Notes under the pieces: model-generated
Told to the model about the DNA's origin: nothing
The model's database searches: none
What the model saw: the letters and a program-made list of their open reading frames with translations, nothing else
Assembly (NCBI GenBank): GCA_964540765.1
Contig: CAZINW010000036.1
Location: 1-21,356 of the forward strand
DNA: 21,356 nt
From: CAZJLN01 sp964540765
Lineage (GTDB): Bacteria; Chloroflexota; Anaerolineae; Anaerolineales; Anaerolineaceae
Direction: 5' to 3'
In this document: positions 1-7,200 of the stretch, in pieces
How positions within the stretch are numbered: the first letter of the stretch is position 1
How the letters are laid out: each line of letters opens with the position of its first letter
Position numbers and translations under genes: made by a program

Positions 1-1
1 C

Positions 2-304
2 GTTGGAATTTTCAAATTGGATGTTTACAATAAAGATTATAGCCCAAAATGGGCAAGGAAGGAGGTAATATTTGGGAAGGAAGGGCTGGCTGGAAGCATT
101 GCAGGGCACGTAAATATTGTCCACTTGATCAACTTGATGACCAAAAGAGTGCTTCAGAGAATTTTAATCAGTACGGCAAATCAGTACGGCAAGGTTATAA
201 ATGGGTCTACAAGCGTTATAATTAGGCAAAGTGCCCCATACGGGGTACAAAGTTATCTATGCCGAAGGCATGCTTCGCATAAAACAGAACGAGGAAATAA
301 ATGA
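2..304 (+). CDS. Possible C-terminal end of an unidentified gene upstream of rfbC (5' end outside window)
   Basis: This frame is open from the window edge to a TGA that overlaps the rfbC start as ATGA, the usual arrangement of translationally coupled operon genes. The first roughly 70 residues have a plausible protein composition, but I do not recognise a family. The last 25 or so residues are encoded by a palindromic repeat (231-248) and a pair of mini-hairpins (259-280), so they are repeat-derived rather than conserved sequence. An internal ATG at 17 exists, but the frame continues upstream of it. There is also a Shine-Dalgarno-like AAGGAGGT at 59-66 with no convincing start after it. It could instead be non-coding spacer that is open by chance, because the repeat itself contains no stops. 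Confidence is low. Confidence 0.3.
   Translation, partial: VGIFKLDVYNKDYSPKWARKEVIFGKEGLAGSIAGHVNIVHLINLMTKRVLQRILISTANQYGKVINGSTSVIIRQSAPYGVQSYLCRRHASHKTERGNK
168..193. repeat. 13-bp direct tandem duplication
   Basis: Two adjacent copies of TCAGTACGGCAA plus one base (168-180 and 181-193) differ only in the last base. The duplication lies just upstream of the first palindromic repeat. It may be a replication-slippage product; no function is visible. Confidence 0.7.
228..251. repeat. Palindromic repeat, site 1 (flanks AAA/AAA)
   Basis: The 18-bp core GTGCCCCATACGGGGTAC is at 231-248, with AAA on both sides (228-230 and 249-251). The core folds into a 7-bp stem (one G-T pair) with an ATAC loop. 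Removing one core plus one flank (21 bp) restores a simple ...AAAGTT... junction, as if the core had inserted with a 3-bp target duplication. Confidence 0.9.
259..280. repeat. Paired mini-hairpins ATGCC-GAA-GGCAT and ATGC-TTC-GCAT
   Basis: Two overlapping small inverted repeats, 259-271 with loop GAA and 270-280 with loop TTC, lie just before the rfbC ribosome-binding site. The segment contains GCATGCTTC, the reverse complement of GAAGCATGC found directly after the triple repeat at 978-986. It therefore appears to belong to the same repeat family. Confidence 0.6.
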
Positions 305-903
305 GAATCATACCGACTGAAATACCGGAGGTGTACCTGCTTGAACTGCAGATATACAGGGATGAACGCGGGTTTTTCACAGAAACCTATTGCAAGCGCA
401 AATTTGAAGCAGGCGGCATCGCAGTGCCCCATACGGGGTACGCAGTGCCCATGGGGTGCGCAGTGGATTTTGTGCAGGATAATTATTCCGGATCACACCA
501 GGGTGTCTTGCGGGGGCTGCACTACCAACTCCACCAGGCGCAAGGGAAGTTGGTGCTGGTAGTGGTAGGGGAGATCTATGACGTGGCGGTGGATGTTCGT
601 AAAAATTCGCCCACTTTCGGGAAATGGGTGGGGACAAGGCTTACAGCAAACAAACAACAATTGTCCCGCCACGCGGGATTGTGGGTACCCGCAGGCTTTG
701 CGCATGGGTTTTATGTACTCTCAGAGTGGGCTGAGGTGTATTACAAAGCCACGGATTATTATGCGCCTGAGTGGGAGCGCACCATTCGCTGGGATGACCC
801 GGCTGTTGGCATCACCTGGCCGTTTTTGGATGGGGTTAAACCCTGTCTTTCTGAGAAGGATGCAAATGCGCCCTTGCTTAAGGATGCGGAAGTTTATGAA
901 TAG
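301..903 (+). CDS. rfbC: dTDP-4-dehydrorhamnose 3,5-epimerase (with in-frame repeat insertion)
   Basis: This cytoplasmic enzyme epimerises dTDP-4-keto-6-deoxyglucose at C3 and C5, the third step of dTDP-L-rhamnose synthesis. Diagnostic RmlC cupin motifs are DERGFFTETY (21-30), FVQDN (57-61), GVLRGLHYQ (68-76) with the expected catalytic His at 74, QGKLV (81-85), DVAVDVR (94-100), and AGFAHGF (131-137). The start is the ATG after GAGG at 291-294 with a 6-nt spacer. The protein has 200 residues, slightly longer than the usual 180-190. The excess is largely explained by about 13 residues (42-54 or so) encoded by palindromic repeat units at 421-462; deleting 39 bp would give GGIAVDFVQDN, which fits the family. 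The insertion falls before the FVQDN strand, probably in a surface loop. First clearly identified gene of the rfbCBAD operon. Confidence 0.96.
   Translation: MRIIPTEIPEVYLLELQIYRDERGFFTETYCKRKFEAGGIAVPHTGYAVPMGCAVDFVQDNYSGSHQGVLRGLHYQLHQAQGKLVLVVVGEIYDVAVDVRKNSPTFGKWVGTRLTANKQQLSRHAGLWVPAGFAHGFYVLSEWAEVYYKATDYYAPEWERTIRWDDPAVGITWPFLDGVKPCLSEKDANAPLLKDAEVYE
421..462. repeat. Palindromic repeat, site 2: inside rfbC (flanks GCA/GCA/GCA)
   Basis: GCA (421-423), full core GTGCCCCATACGGGGTAC (424-441), GCA (442-444), a 15-bp diverged core GTGCCCATGGGGTGC (445-459), then GCA (460-462). The two units are 21 and 18 bp, both multiples of three, so the rfbC frame is kept. They encode residues of the type AVPHTGY, absent from other RmlC proteins. 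Confidence 0.93.
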
Positions 904-914
904 CTTTTTTATGC

Positions 915-980
915 GAAGTGCCCCATACGGGGTACGAAGTGCCCCATACGGGGTACGAAGTGCCCTATACAGGGTACGAA
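915..980. repeat. Palindromic repeat, site 3: three tandem 21-bp units (flank GAA)
   Basis: Three units, GAA plus an 18-bp core, lie head to tail (cores at 918-935, 939-956, 960-977) and end with a fourth GAA (978-980). They fill the gap between the rfbC stop and the rfbB ribosome-binding site. The third core is GTGCCCTATACAGGGTAC: the C-to-T and G-to-A changes are at paired stem positions, so the hairpin is preserved by a compensatory change. The array is preceded by ATGC and followed by GCATGC. In the rfb transcript it would form up to three consecutive hairpins in the intercistronic region. Confidence 0.95.
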
Positions 981-1002
981 GCATGCAGAGCAGAGGATAC
1001 AA

Positions 1003-2088
1003 ATGAGAAATGTATTAGTCACGGGTGGGGCGGGTTTCATCGGCTCAAATTTTGTGCATTACCTGCTGCGAACGGAGCCGGAGGTGCGCATTGTCAACCT
1101 CGATGCTTTGACCTATGCCGGCAGCCTGGAAAATCTGCGCGGGCTGCCAGACCCGCAGCGGCATACTTTCATCCATGGCAGTATAATGGATAGGGCGCTG
1201 CTGGATCAGCTCTTTGAGACCCACCAGATTGATACCGTGGTGCACTTTGCGGCTGAGTCCCATGTGGACCGCTCGATCCTCAACCCTGGTGTATTCGTGG
1301 AGACGAATGTGGTGGGGACTTTTACCCTCTTGGAGGCAGCCTGCAAAGCCTGGCTGGTGGAAAAACAGCAGCCCCTGGAGAAAGTACGCTTCCATCACGT
1401 CTCGACCGATGAAGTATTTGGGACTCTCTCACGGGAGGACCCGCCTTTTGAGGAGTCGACATCTTATGCACCGCGTTCGCCTTATGCAGCCTCCAAAGCG
1501 TCCAGCGATCATTTTGTGCGTGCCTACCATACCACTTACGGGCTGCCAATCACAATCAGCAATTGCTCCAATAACTATGGTCCCAGGCAGTTCCCTGAGA
1601 AGTTGATCCCGTTGATGATCTTGAATGCTGTGGGCGGTAAGCCTCTGCCGGTCTATGGAGACGGCATGCAGGTGCGTGACTGGTTGTATGTGGATGATCA
1701 CTGCGAAGCAATTTGGAAAGTAGTCACGCAGGGACGGGTTGGAGAGACCTATTGCATCGGTGGTGACAACCAACCGCCGAACATCGAGGTCGTGAAGATG
1801 ATCTGCGCGATCTTGGATGGACTCCAGCCCAGATCCCAATTTACACCCCATGCGCAGTTGATTAAATATGTCCAGGACCGCCCCGGTCATGATCGGCGCT
1901 ATGACATCAAGATCGACAAGATCGGCGCGGAACTAGGTTGGGAACCAGGTTATTCGCTTGAGCAAGGTATGCGCAAAACCATAGAATGGTATCTGAAAAA
2001 CGATGAGTGGGTGGATGCCATTATCAAACAGTCCGATTACAATACCTGGGTACAAACAAATTATGCTCAAAGGAAGGGTCAACAATGA
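1003..2088 (+). CDS. rfbB: dTDP-glucose 4,6-dehydratase
   Basis: Converts dTDP-glucose to dTDP-4-keto-6-deoxyglucose using tightly bound NAD+, the second step of dTDP-rhamnose synthesis. It is an extended short-chain dehydrogenase: the nucleotide-binding loop TGGAGFIGSNF is at 7-17, HFAAESHVDRS at 81-91, and STDEVFG (134-140) carries the dehydratase-specific Thr-Asp-Glu triad at 135-137. The catalytic YxxxK is Y161/K165 and NNYGPRQFPEKLIP is at 190-203. The length of 361 residues is close to the family norm of about 350. The start ATG follows AGAGG at 992-996. The stop codon overlaps the rfbA start (ATGA), indicating translational coupling. Confidence 0.97.
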   Translation: MRNVLVTGGAGFIGSNFVHYLLRTEPEVRIVNLDALTYAGSLENLRGLPDPQRHTFIHGSIMDRALLDQLFETHQIDTVVHFAAESHVDRSILNPGVFVETNVVGTFTLLEAACKAWLVEKQQPLEKVRFHHVSTDEVFGTLSREDPPFEESTSYAPRSPYAASKASSDHFVRAYHTTYGLPITISNCSNNYGPRQFPEKLIPLMILNAVGGKPLPVYGDGMQVRDWLYVDDHCEAIWKVVTQGRVGETYCIGGDNQPPNIEVVKMICAILDGLQPRSQFTPHAQLIKYVQDRPGHDRRYDIKIDKIGAELGWEPGYSLEQGMRKTIEWYLKNDEWVDAIIKQSDYNTWVQTNYAQRKGQQ

Positions 2089-2960
2089 AGGGAATTATCC
2101 TTGCTGGTGGTAAAGGCACCCGGCTTTACCCATTGACGATAGGGGTCAGCAAGCAATTGCTGCCAGTGTATGACAAGCCGATGGTATATTATCCACTATC
2201 GATGTTATTGCTGGCAGGGATCAGAGAGATCCTGGTAATCACCACACCAGAAGATCAAGCCCAGTTCCAGCGTCTTCTACGGGATGGATCGCAGTGGGGG
2301 GTGCATTTTGAGTATGGCATTCAGCCGGAGCCACGCGGCCTGGCAGAAGCGTTCATTATCGGCAAAGACTTCCTGGCTGGTGAAGGCTCCTGCCTGATAT
2401 TGGGCGACAACATCTTCTATGGGGATGGATTGCCCAAAGTTATGCGGGAGATTGCCAGGGTCAAAGAGGGCGCGGTTGTGTTTGCCTACCCGGTGCGTGA
2501 CCCTGAACGCTATGGTGTCATCGAAATAGATGAACGCGGCAAAGCCATCAGCCTGGAGGAAAAGCCAAAAGAACCTCGGTCAAGGTACGCTGTACCTGGC
2601 ATTTACTTCTATGATGCCAGTGTGGTTGCATATGCAAAAGCACTTAAGCCCAGCCCAAGAGGCGAACTGGAGATCACAGACCTCAATAAACGCTATATGG
2701 TCGAGGGAAAATTGCAGGTGGAAGTTTTGGGGCGGGGCGTTGCCTGGTTGGATGCTGGCACACATGAATCTCTGCTGCAAGCGGCCATGTTCGTTCAGGC
2801 GGTTGAGGAGCGGCAGGGTATGATGATCAGTTGTGTGGAAGAGATTGCCTACCGCATGGGCTATATTGACAAGGAGCAGTTACGCATATGCACGCAGGAA
2901 CTGGTTAGCAATGGTTATGGTCAGTACCTGCTGCGCTTTTTGGAGGAGATGGGCGCGTGA
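2085..2960 (+). CDS. rfbA: Glucose-1-phosphate thymidylyltransferase
   Basis: Joins dTTP and glucose-1-phosphate to form dTDP-glucose, the committed first step of the rhamnose pathway. The nucleotidyltransferase signature GGKGTRLYPLT is at 8-18, SKQLLPVYDKP at 22-32, the metal-binding Asp in LGDNIFYG at D108, EEKP at 158-161, and the second metal Asp in WLDAGT at D223. The frame is open further upstream (from 2007, inside rfbB), but the ATG at 2085 gives the canonical N-terminus MKGIILAGG, overlaps the rfbB stop as ATGA and follows AAGGAAGGG (2070-2077). At 291 residues it has the normal family length. This enzyme type is commonly feedback-inhibited by dTDP-rhamnose. Confidence 0.97.
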   Translation: MKGIILAGGKGTRLYPLTIGVSKQLLPVYDKPMVYYPLSMLLLAGIREILVITTPEDQAQFQRLLRDGSQWGVHFEYGIQPEPRGLAEAFIIGKDFLAGEGSCLILGDNIFYGDGLPKVMREIARVKEGAVVFAYPVRDPERYGVIEIDERGKAISLEEKPKEPRSRYAVPGIYFYDASVVAYAKALKPSPRGELEITDLNKRYMVEGKLQVEVLGRGVAWLDAGTHESLLQAAMFVQAVEERQGMMISCVEEIAYRMGYIDKEQLRICTQELVSNGYGQYLLRFLEEMGA

Positions 2961-3862
2961 TGCAAATCCTGTTGTTTGGTGGAAATGGTCAATTGGGGTG
3001 GGAATTGCAACGCAGCCTGGCACCACTGGGAAAAGTGCATATGTTGGATCATCCCCAAGTGGATTTCATGCAGCCAGAAAGCCTGAGAGAGATTGTAGAG
3101 GGGATCAGACCGGATGTGATCGTCAACGCAGCAGCGTATACAGCTGTGGACAGGGCGGAAAGTGAGATTGAAGCAACCTTCCTGATCAACCATCGGGCAG
3201 TGGATGTTTTGGCCCGGGAAGCTTTTAAACGCCATATCCCCCTGATCCATTATTCGACCGATTATGTTTTTGATGGAAAAAAAAGGGGCGCTTATTTTGA
3301 GACTGATAAGCCCAATCCATTGAATGTGTATGGGCGCAGTAAACTTAAAGGTGAAGAAGCTGTCTCGAAAAGTGGGTGTGTTGGGGTGATCTTACGGACA
3401 AGTTGGGTCTATTCTCTGCGTGGAGGAGGGTTTGTTACGAAGGTGCTGACATGGGCAAGAGAAAATGAGATGCTTCGTACCCCGCATGGGGCACTTCGTA
3501 TCGTGGATGATCAGATCAGTGGGCCGACATCTGCGCGCATGCTGGCTGAAACAACGAGTTTGATGCTGGCAAAAGCCGGAAAAAATCCCTATGATTACCT
3601 GGCTGAGCGGGCAGGGTTGTATCACCTGGCGGGGGACGGCGTCTGCAGCAGGTATGAGTGGGCAGAAGCCATTTTGGCGTTTAATCCCAAGAAGTATAAG
3701 CACAAAGTGCACGAATTGATCCCAGCAAAGAGTACGGATTTCCTGACATCTGCCCGCCGCCCATTGGAGACTGTGTTGAACTGCGATCGGTTTGAGAACG
3801 TATTTGGGCTGCGCCTGCCTCCCTGGCAGGATGCATTACGGATGATGATGGAGGAGGATTGA
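2960..3862 (+). CDS. rfbD: dTDP-4-dehydrorhamnose reductase (with in-frame repeat insertion)
   Basis: Performs the last step, NAD(P)H reduction of dTDP-4-keto-L-rhamnose to dTDP-L-rhamnose. It is an RmlD-type SDR with GGNGQLG at 7-13, NAAAYTAVDRAE at 56-67, STDYVFDG at 99-106 and catalytic Y124/K128 in NVYGRSKLKGE. The rfbA stop overlaps the ATG as TGATG. A GTG at 2957 is an alternative start, better spaced from GGAGG at 2942, and would add one residue. About seven residues (RTPHGAL, 173-179) interrupt the conserved LRxVDDQ segment. Their DNA is one 21-bp palindromic repeat unit, and removing it gives a clean MLRIVDDQ. The conserved VDDQ and GPT residues, next to the expected cofactor/substrate region, remain intact, so the gene may still be functional. 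Confidence 0.96.
   Translation: MQILLFGGNGQLGWELQRSLAPLGKVHMLDHPQVDFMQPESLREIVEGIRPDVIVNAAAYTAVDRAESEIEATFLINHRAVDVLAREAFKRHIPLIHYSTDYVFDGKKRGAYFETDKPNPLNVYGRSKLKGEEAVSKSGCVGVILRTSWVYSLRGGGFVTKVLTWARENEMLRTPHGALRIVDDQISGPTSARMLAETTSLMLAKAGKNPYDYLAERAGLYHLAGDGVCSRYEWAEAILAFNPKKYKHKVHELIPAKSTDFLTSARRPLETVLNCDRFENVFGLRLPPWQDALRMMMEED
3474..3497. repeat. Palindromic repeat, site 4: inside rfbD (flanks TTC/TTC)
   Basis: The core GTACCCCGCATGGGGCAC (3477-3494) is the reverse orientation of the family core with one loop change, flanked by TTC at 3474-3476 and 3495-3497 (GAA on the other strand). One unit of 21 bp keeps the rfbD frame. Its removal rejoins codons for MLRIVDDQ, exactly the conserved sequence expected of the family, so this is a clear single-unit insertion. 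Confidence 0.93.
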
Positions 3863-3871
3863 GCGGGCCAC

Positions 3872-3895
3872 ATTGTACCCCGTATGGGGCACATT
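3872..3895. repeat. Palindromic repeat, site 5: after rfbD (flanks ATT/ATT)
   Basis: The core GTACCCCGTATGGGGCAC is at 3875-3892, in reverse orientation relative to sites 1-3, with ATT at 3872-3874 and 3893-3895. It starts 12 bp after the rfbD stop. It could act as a 3'-end hairpin for the operon message, but no T-run follows, so it is not a typical intrinsic terminator. Confidence 0.9.
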
Positions 3896-4203
3896 GAGCA
3901 AAGATTGAAGGGGCTCTCATTCAATAGCCAGGGATATCCTCGAGGATCATCTGTAATGGAAGAATCCAAACAGCGAATTTTACAAAATGTTAACATCCTT
4001 AAAACTTTTAAAATTTTAACAAGAAACCTCATCTCCCCGTGCTATACTAGGGAAAAGTTGAAGATAGCTGAAAGTTCAAAGCTCAAAGCAACTAAAAATA
4101 ACTGAAAGTCGAATGGGGTAAAATTACCCGACCAACGACTGAAGACTAATGACCAAAGACTTTATTTAAACCATCCTACTACTCAACTATTTGACTGCTG
4201 ACC
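3896..4203. other. Non-coding gap between rfbD and dnaE
   Basis: With the preceding repeat this gap is about 340 bp. It holds an AT-rich block (about 3977-4020) followed by TATACT at 4043-4048, a possible -10 box without a well-spaced -35, then degenerate 7-bp repeats up to the dnaE start. A frame of 73 codons (3884-4105) crosses it, but it is made of the repeats and resembles no protein. No ribosome-binding site is evident before dnaE. Confidence 0.6.
4070..4164. repeat. Degenerate heptanucleotide repeats upstream of dnaE
   Basis: Five consecutive 7-mers of the form GACYNAN run from 4130 to 4164 (GACCAAC, GACTGAA, GACTAAT, GACCAAA, GACTTTA). Three 7-mers of the form (G/C)AAAGYN run from 4070 to 4090 (GAAAGTT, CAAAGCT, CAAAGCA), and AACTGAAAGTC lies between. 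The 7-bp period is visible, but the copies are diverged. Heptameric short tandem repeats in intergenic regions are known from several bacterial lineages; a function here is unknown. Confidence 0.65.
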
Positions 4204-7200
4204 ATGTCCTTCGTTCATCTTCACCTTCACTCTTCTTATTCTGTTCTGGACGGATTTTGCAAGATTAAAGATCTGATCGCCAGGGTGAAAGAGCTGGGGA
4301 TGCCGGCGGTGGCACTGACCGATCATGGCACGATGTTTGGTACGATCGACTTTTACAAAACTGCCAAATCGGAGGGGATCAAGCCGATCATTGGGCTGGA
4401 AACTTACATGGCAGCGCGCAGCATGGTTGACAAGGACGTGCACCGGGATAAAAAGGCAGCCCACCTGGTGTTGCTGGCTGAGAATATGACAGGCTACCAA
4501 AACCTGTTAAAAATTGCGACCGCCGGCCAGTTGGAAGGGTTTTATTACGTTCCCCGCATTGACCGCCAGTTTCTGGCAAAGCATTCGGAAGGGTTGATCG
4601 CCTCGAGTGCCTGTCTGTCGGGGGAGATTCCACGTGCCATCCTGGATGGTGACCAGGCAAGGGCGGAGCGTATTCTACTGTGGTACCTGGATGTGTTTGG
4701 GAAAGATCGCTTTTTCATTGAGTTACAGCAGCATCAAATCCCGGAATTACCGATGGTCAACAAAACCCTGCTTGAAATTGGGAAGCGCCATGGGGCAAAA
4801 TTCATCGCCACGAATGACGTGCACTACATCAAACCGGAAGATGCAGAATTGCAGGATATTTTATTGGCGGTGCAGACTGGAAAAGTCCTGGCTGATCCAA
4901 CCCGCATGCGTATGATGGGTTCATCCTACTACCTGCGCACTCCCGACGAGATGAAAGAGCTCTTCAAGGAGGTGCCTGAAGCGATCAGCAATACCTTATG
5001 GATTGCAGAGCGTTGTGAAGTTGATCTCCTTAAAAAAGGTTACCACCTACCCCTGTTTGAAGTGCCACAAGGTTATACCCCGCAAACGTATCTGAGCCTG
5101 CTGTGTGAGGAGGGGCTGGCCCGGCGCATGAAGGAACGCAAAGACACCGCGGAAGTGCGCAAGCGGCTTGACTATGAACTGGGTGTGATCAACAAAATGG
5201 GATTTGCGGCTTACTTCCTGATCGTTTGGGATCTCTGCCACTATGCAAAAGAAAAGGGCATCTGGTATAACACGCGCGGCTCGGCAGCAGGTTCGTTGGT
5301 GGCATATGCATTGGATATCAGCCCAGTGGACCCCATTGAACATGATCTGATCTTTGATCGCTTTCTCAATACCGGGCGCGTCAGCATGCCGGATATTGAC
5401 CTTGATTTCCAGGATGACCGCCGCGCGGAAATGATGGAATACTGTGCCCAAAAATATGGCGAAGACAAGGTATCGCAAATCATCACTTTTGGCAGCATGG
5501 CTGCTCGAGGTGCCATACGGGATGTGGGCAGGGTGATGGATATCCCCTTATCGGAGGTCGACCGGGTGGCGAAGATGATACCGACCATCCCAAGTAAACC
5601 TGTGACCATTGCAGATATGCTGAAGGAATCACCTGAGATGCAGCAAGTCTATCAATCAGCGCCGTATATGGCTCACTTGATTGACACTGCCAGCCGCATG
5701 GAAGGGGCTATTCGCAATGTTGGCACGCATGCTGCCGGCGTGATCATCTCTGACCGACCGATCACAGATTATATCCCGCTGCACAGACCCACCAACCAGA
5801 GCGAAAACATGCCCATCAAAACTGTCTCGCAGTATGAAATGTGGGTGGTTGATGAGCTGGGGCTGCTCAAGGTGGACTTTTTGGGACTGGTAACACTGAC
5901 GATCATGTCACGTGCCTGTGAGTTGATCGAAGCAAGGCATGGGATTCGTTACGACCTGGATACAATCCCGATCGATGATCCGGAAGTATTCCGTTTTATT
6001 AGCGAAGGGCATACCACGGGCTTGTTCCAACTGGAAGGCACGGGCATGACCCGTTATATCACCCAGATGCAGCCAACCGAATTGAAGCATGTGATCGCCA
6101 TGATCGCCTTGTTCCGACCGGGACCCATGGAGATCATTCCCGGATACATCGAATGCATGCATGGCAAGCGCGAAGTTACATACATGCATGAAAAGCTGGA
6201 GCCGATCTTCAAGGATACCTACGGGTATGCTGTCTACCAGGAGCAGATCATGCAGGCTGCCATGGAACTGGGCGGATATACCCCCAGTGAGGCTGACGAC
6301 TTACGCAAGGCGATCGCCAAGAAAAAAGATAAGGACGTCATTAGGCACCGCAAAAAATTTATTGAAGGCGCCAAAAAAGGCGGCATCGATGCAAAAGTGG
6401 CGGAAAGCATTTTTGCCTACTGGGAAAAATTTGCGCATTATGGCTTCAATAAAAGCCATGCCGCTGATTATGGCGTGATTGCCGTGCAAACCGGCTACTT
6501 GAAGCTGCACTACCCGGTTGAATACATGACGGCGCTGCTCTCAGCCTGGAAGAACGACAATGACAAGGTGGCAAATTATGTCATCGAGTGCCGCAGCATG
6601 GGTATTGAGGTTTACCCACCCGACGTGGCCTCCAGCGGGTATGATTTTCAAATTGAAGACCGCCCGGGTGGTAGCGCAGCCATTCGTTTTGGCTTGGGTG
6701 CCATCAAGAATGTAGGGCAAAACCCGGTGGACTTGATCCTGCAGGCTCGCAAGGCAGGGCCTTTCAAGAACCTGACGGATTTTGCCAGGCGCGTGGATAT
6801 GCGCCAATTGGGGAGGAGAGCGTTGGAGTGTCTGATCAAAGTGGGGGCAATGGATGCTTTCGGGCAGAGGCTTGCCATGCTCAGGGCTGTGGATCGCATC
6901 ATCTCGATCAGTGCAGGTTTTTTCAAGGCAGTTGAGGTGGGACAGTTGATGCTGTTTAGCGCATCCAAAGAAACCGGCGGCAGCATTGACCTGGGCGAGG
7001 CGCCTTACTTCGATTTACGCGAACAATTGGAATGGGAGCGTGAATTGCTGGGGCTTTATGTTTCAGATCATCCCATGAGTGCTTATATGGGTGCCCTTAA
7101 AAAACAGATCACCCATTACTCCAACATGCTTGAAGATGTGAATGCTGAGACCAAAGTGACTGTAGGGGGGATGATCATCCGTGTGCGTCCTTTCCAAACG

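Noticed and set aside
61..113. Small peptide starting at TTG 72 behind AAGGAGGT
   Set aside because: It would be only 13 codons. The Shine-Dalgarno-like sequence is probably coincidental within a longer open frame.
915..980. Tandem 21-bp units considered as a CRISPR array
   Set aside because: Only 3 bp separate the palindromic cores, there are no unique spacers, the repeat is too short, and no cas genes are present.
578..1193. Overlapping open frames at 578-1006 (+), 721-1002 (-) and 918-1193 (+)
   Set aside because: They overlap rfbC or rfbB in other frames and are kept open by the repeat, which has no stop in any frame. None has a protein-like composition or ribosome-binding site of its own.
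3875..3892. Repeat hairpin after rfbD as an intrinsic terminator
   Set aside because: The 7-bp stem is followed by ATTGAGCAAAG, not a T-run, and the same hairpin occurs inside genes of the operon.
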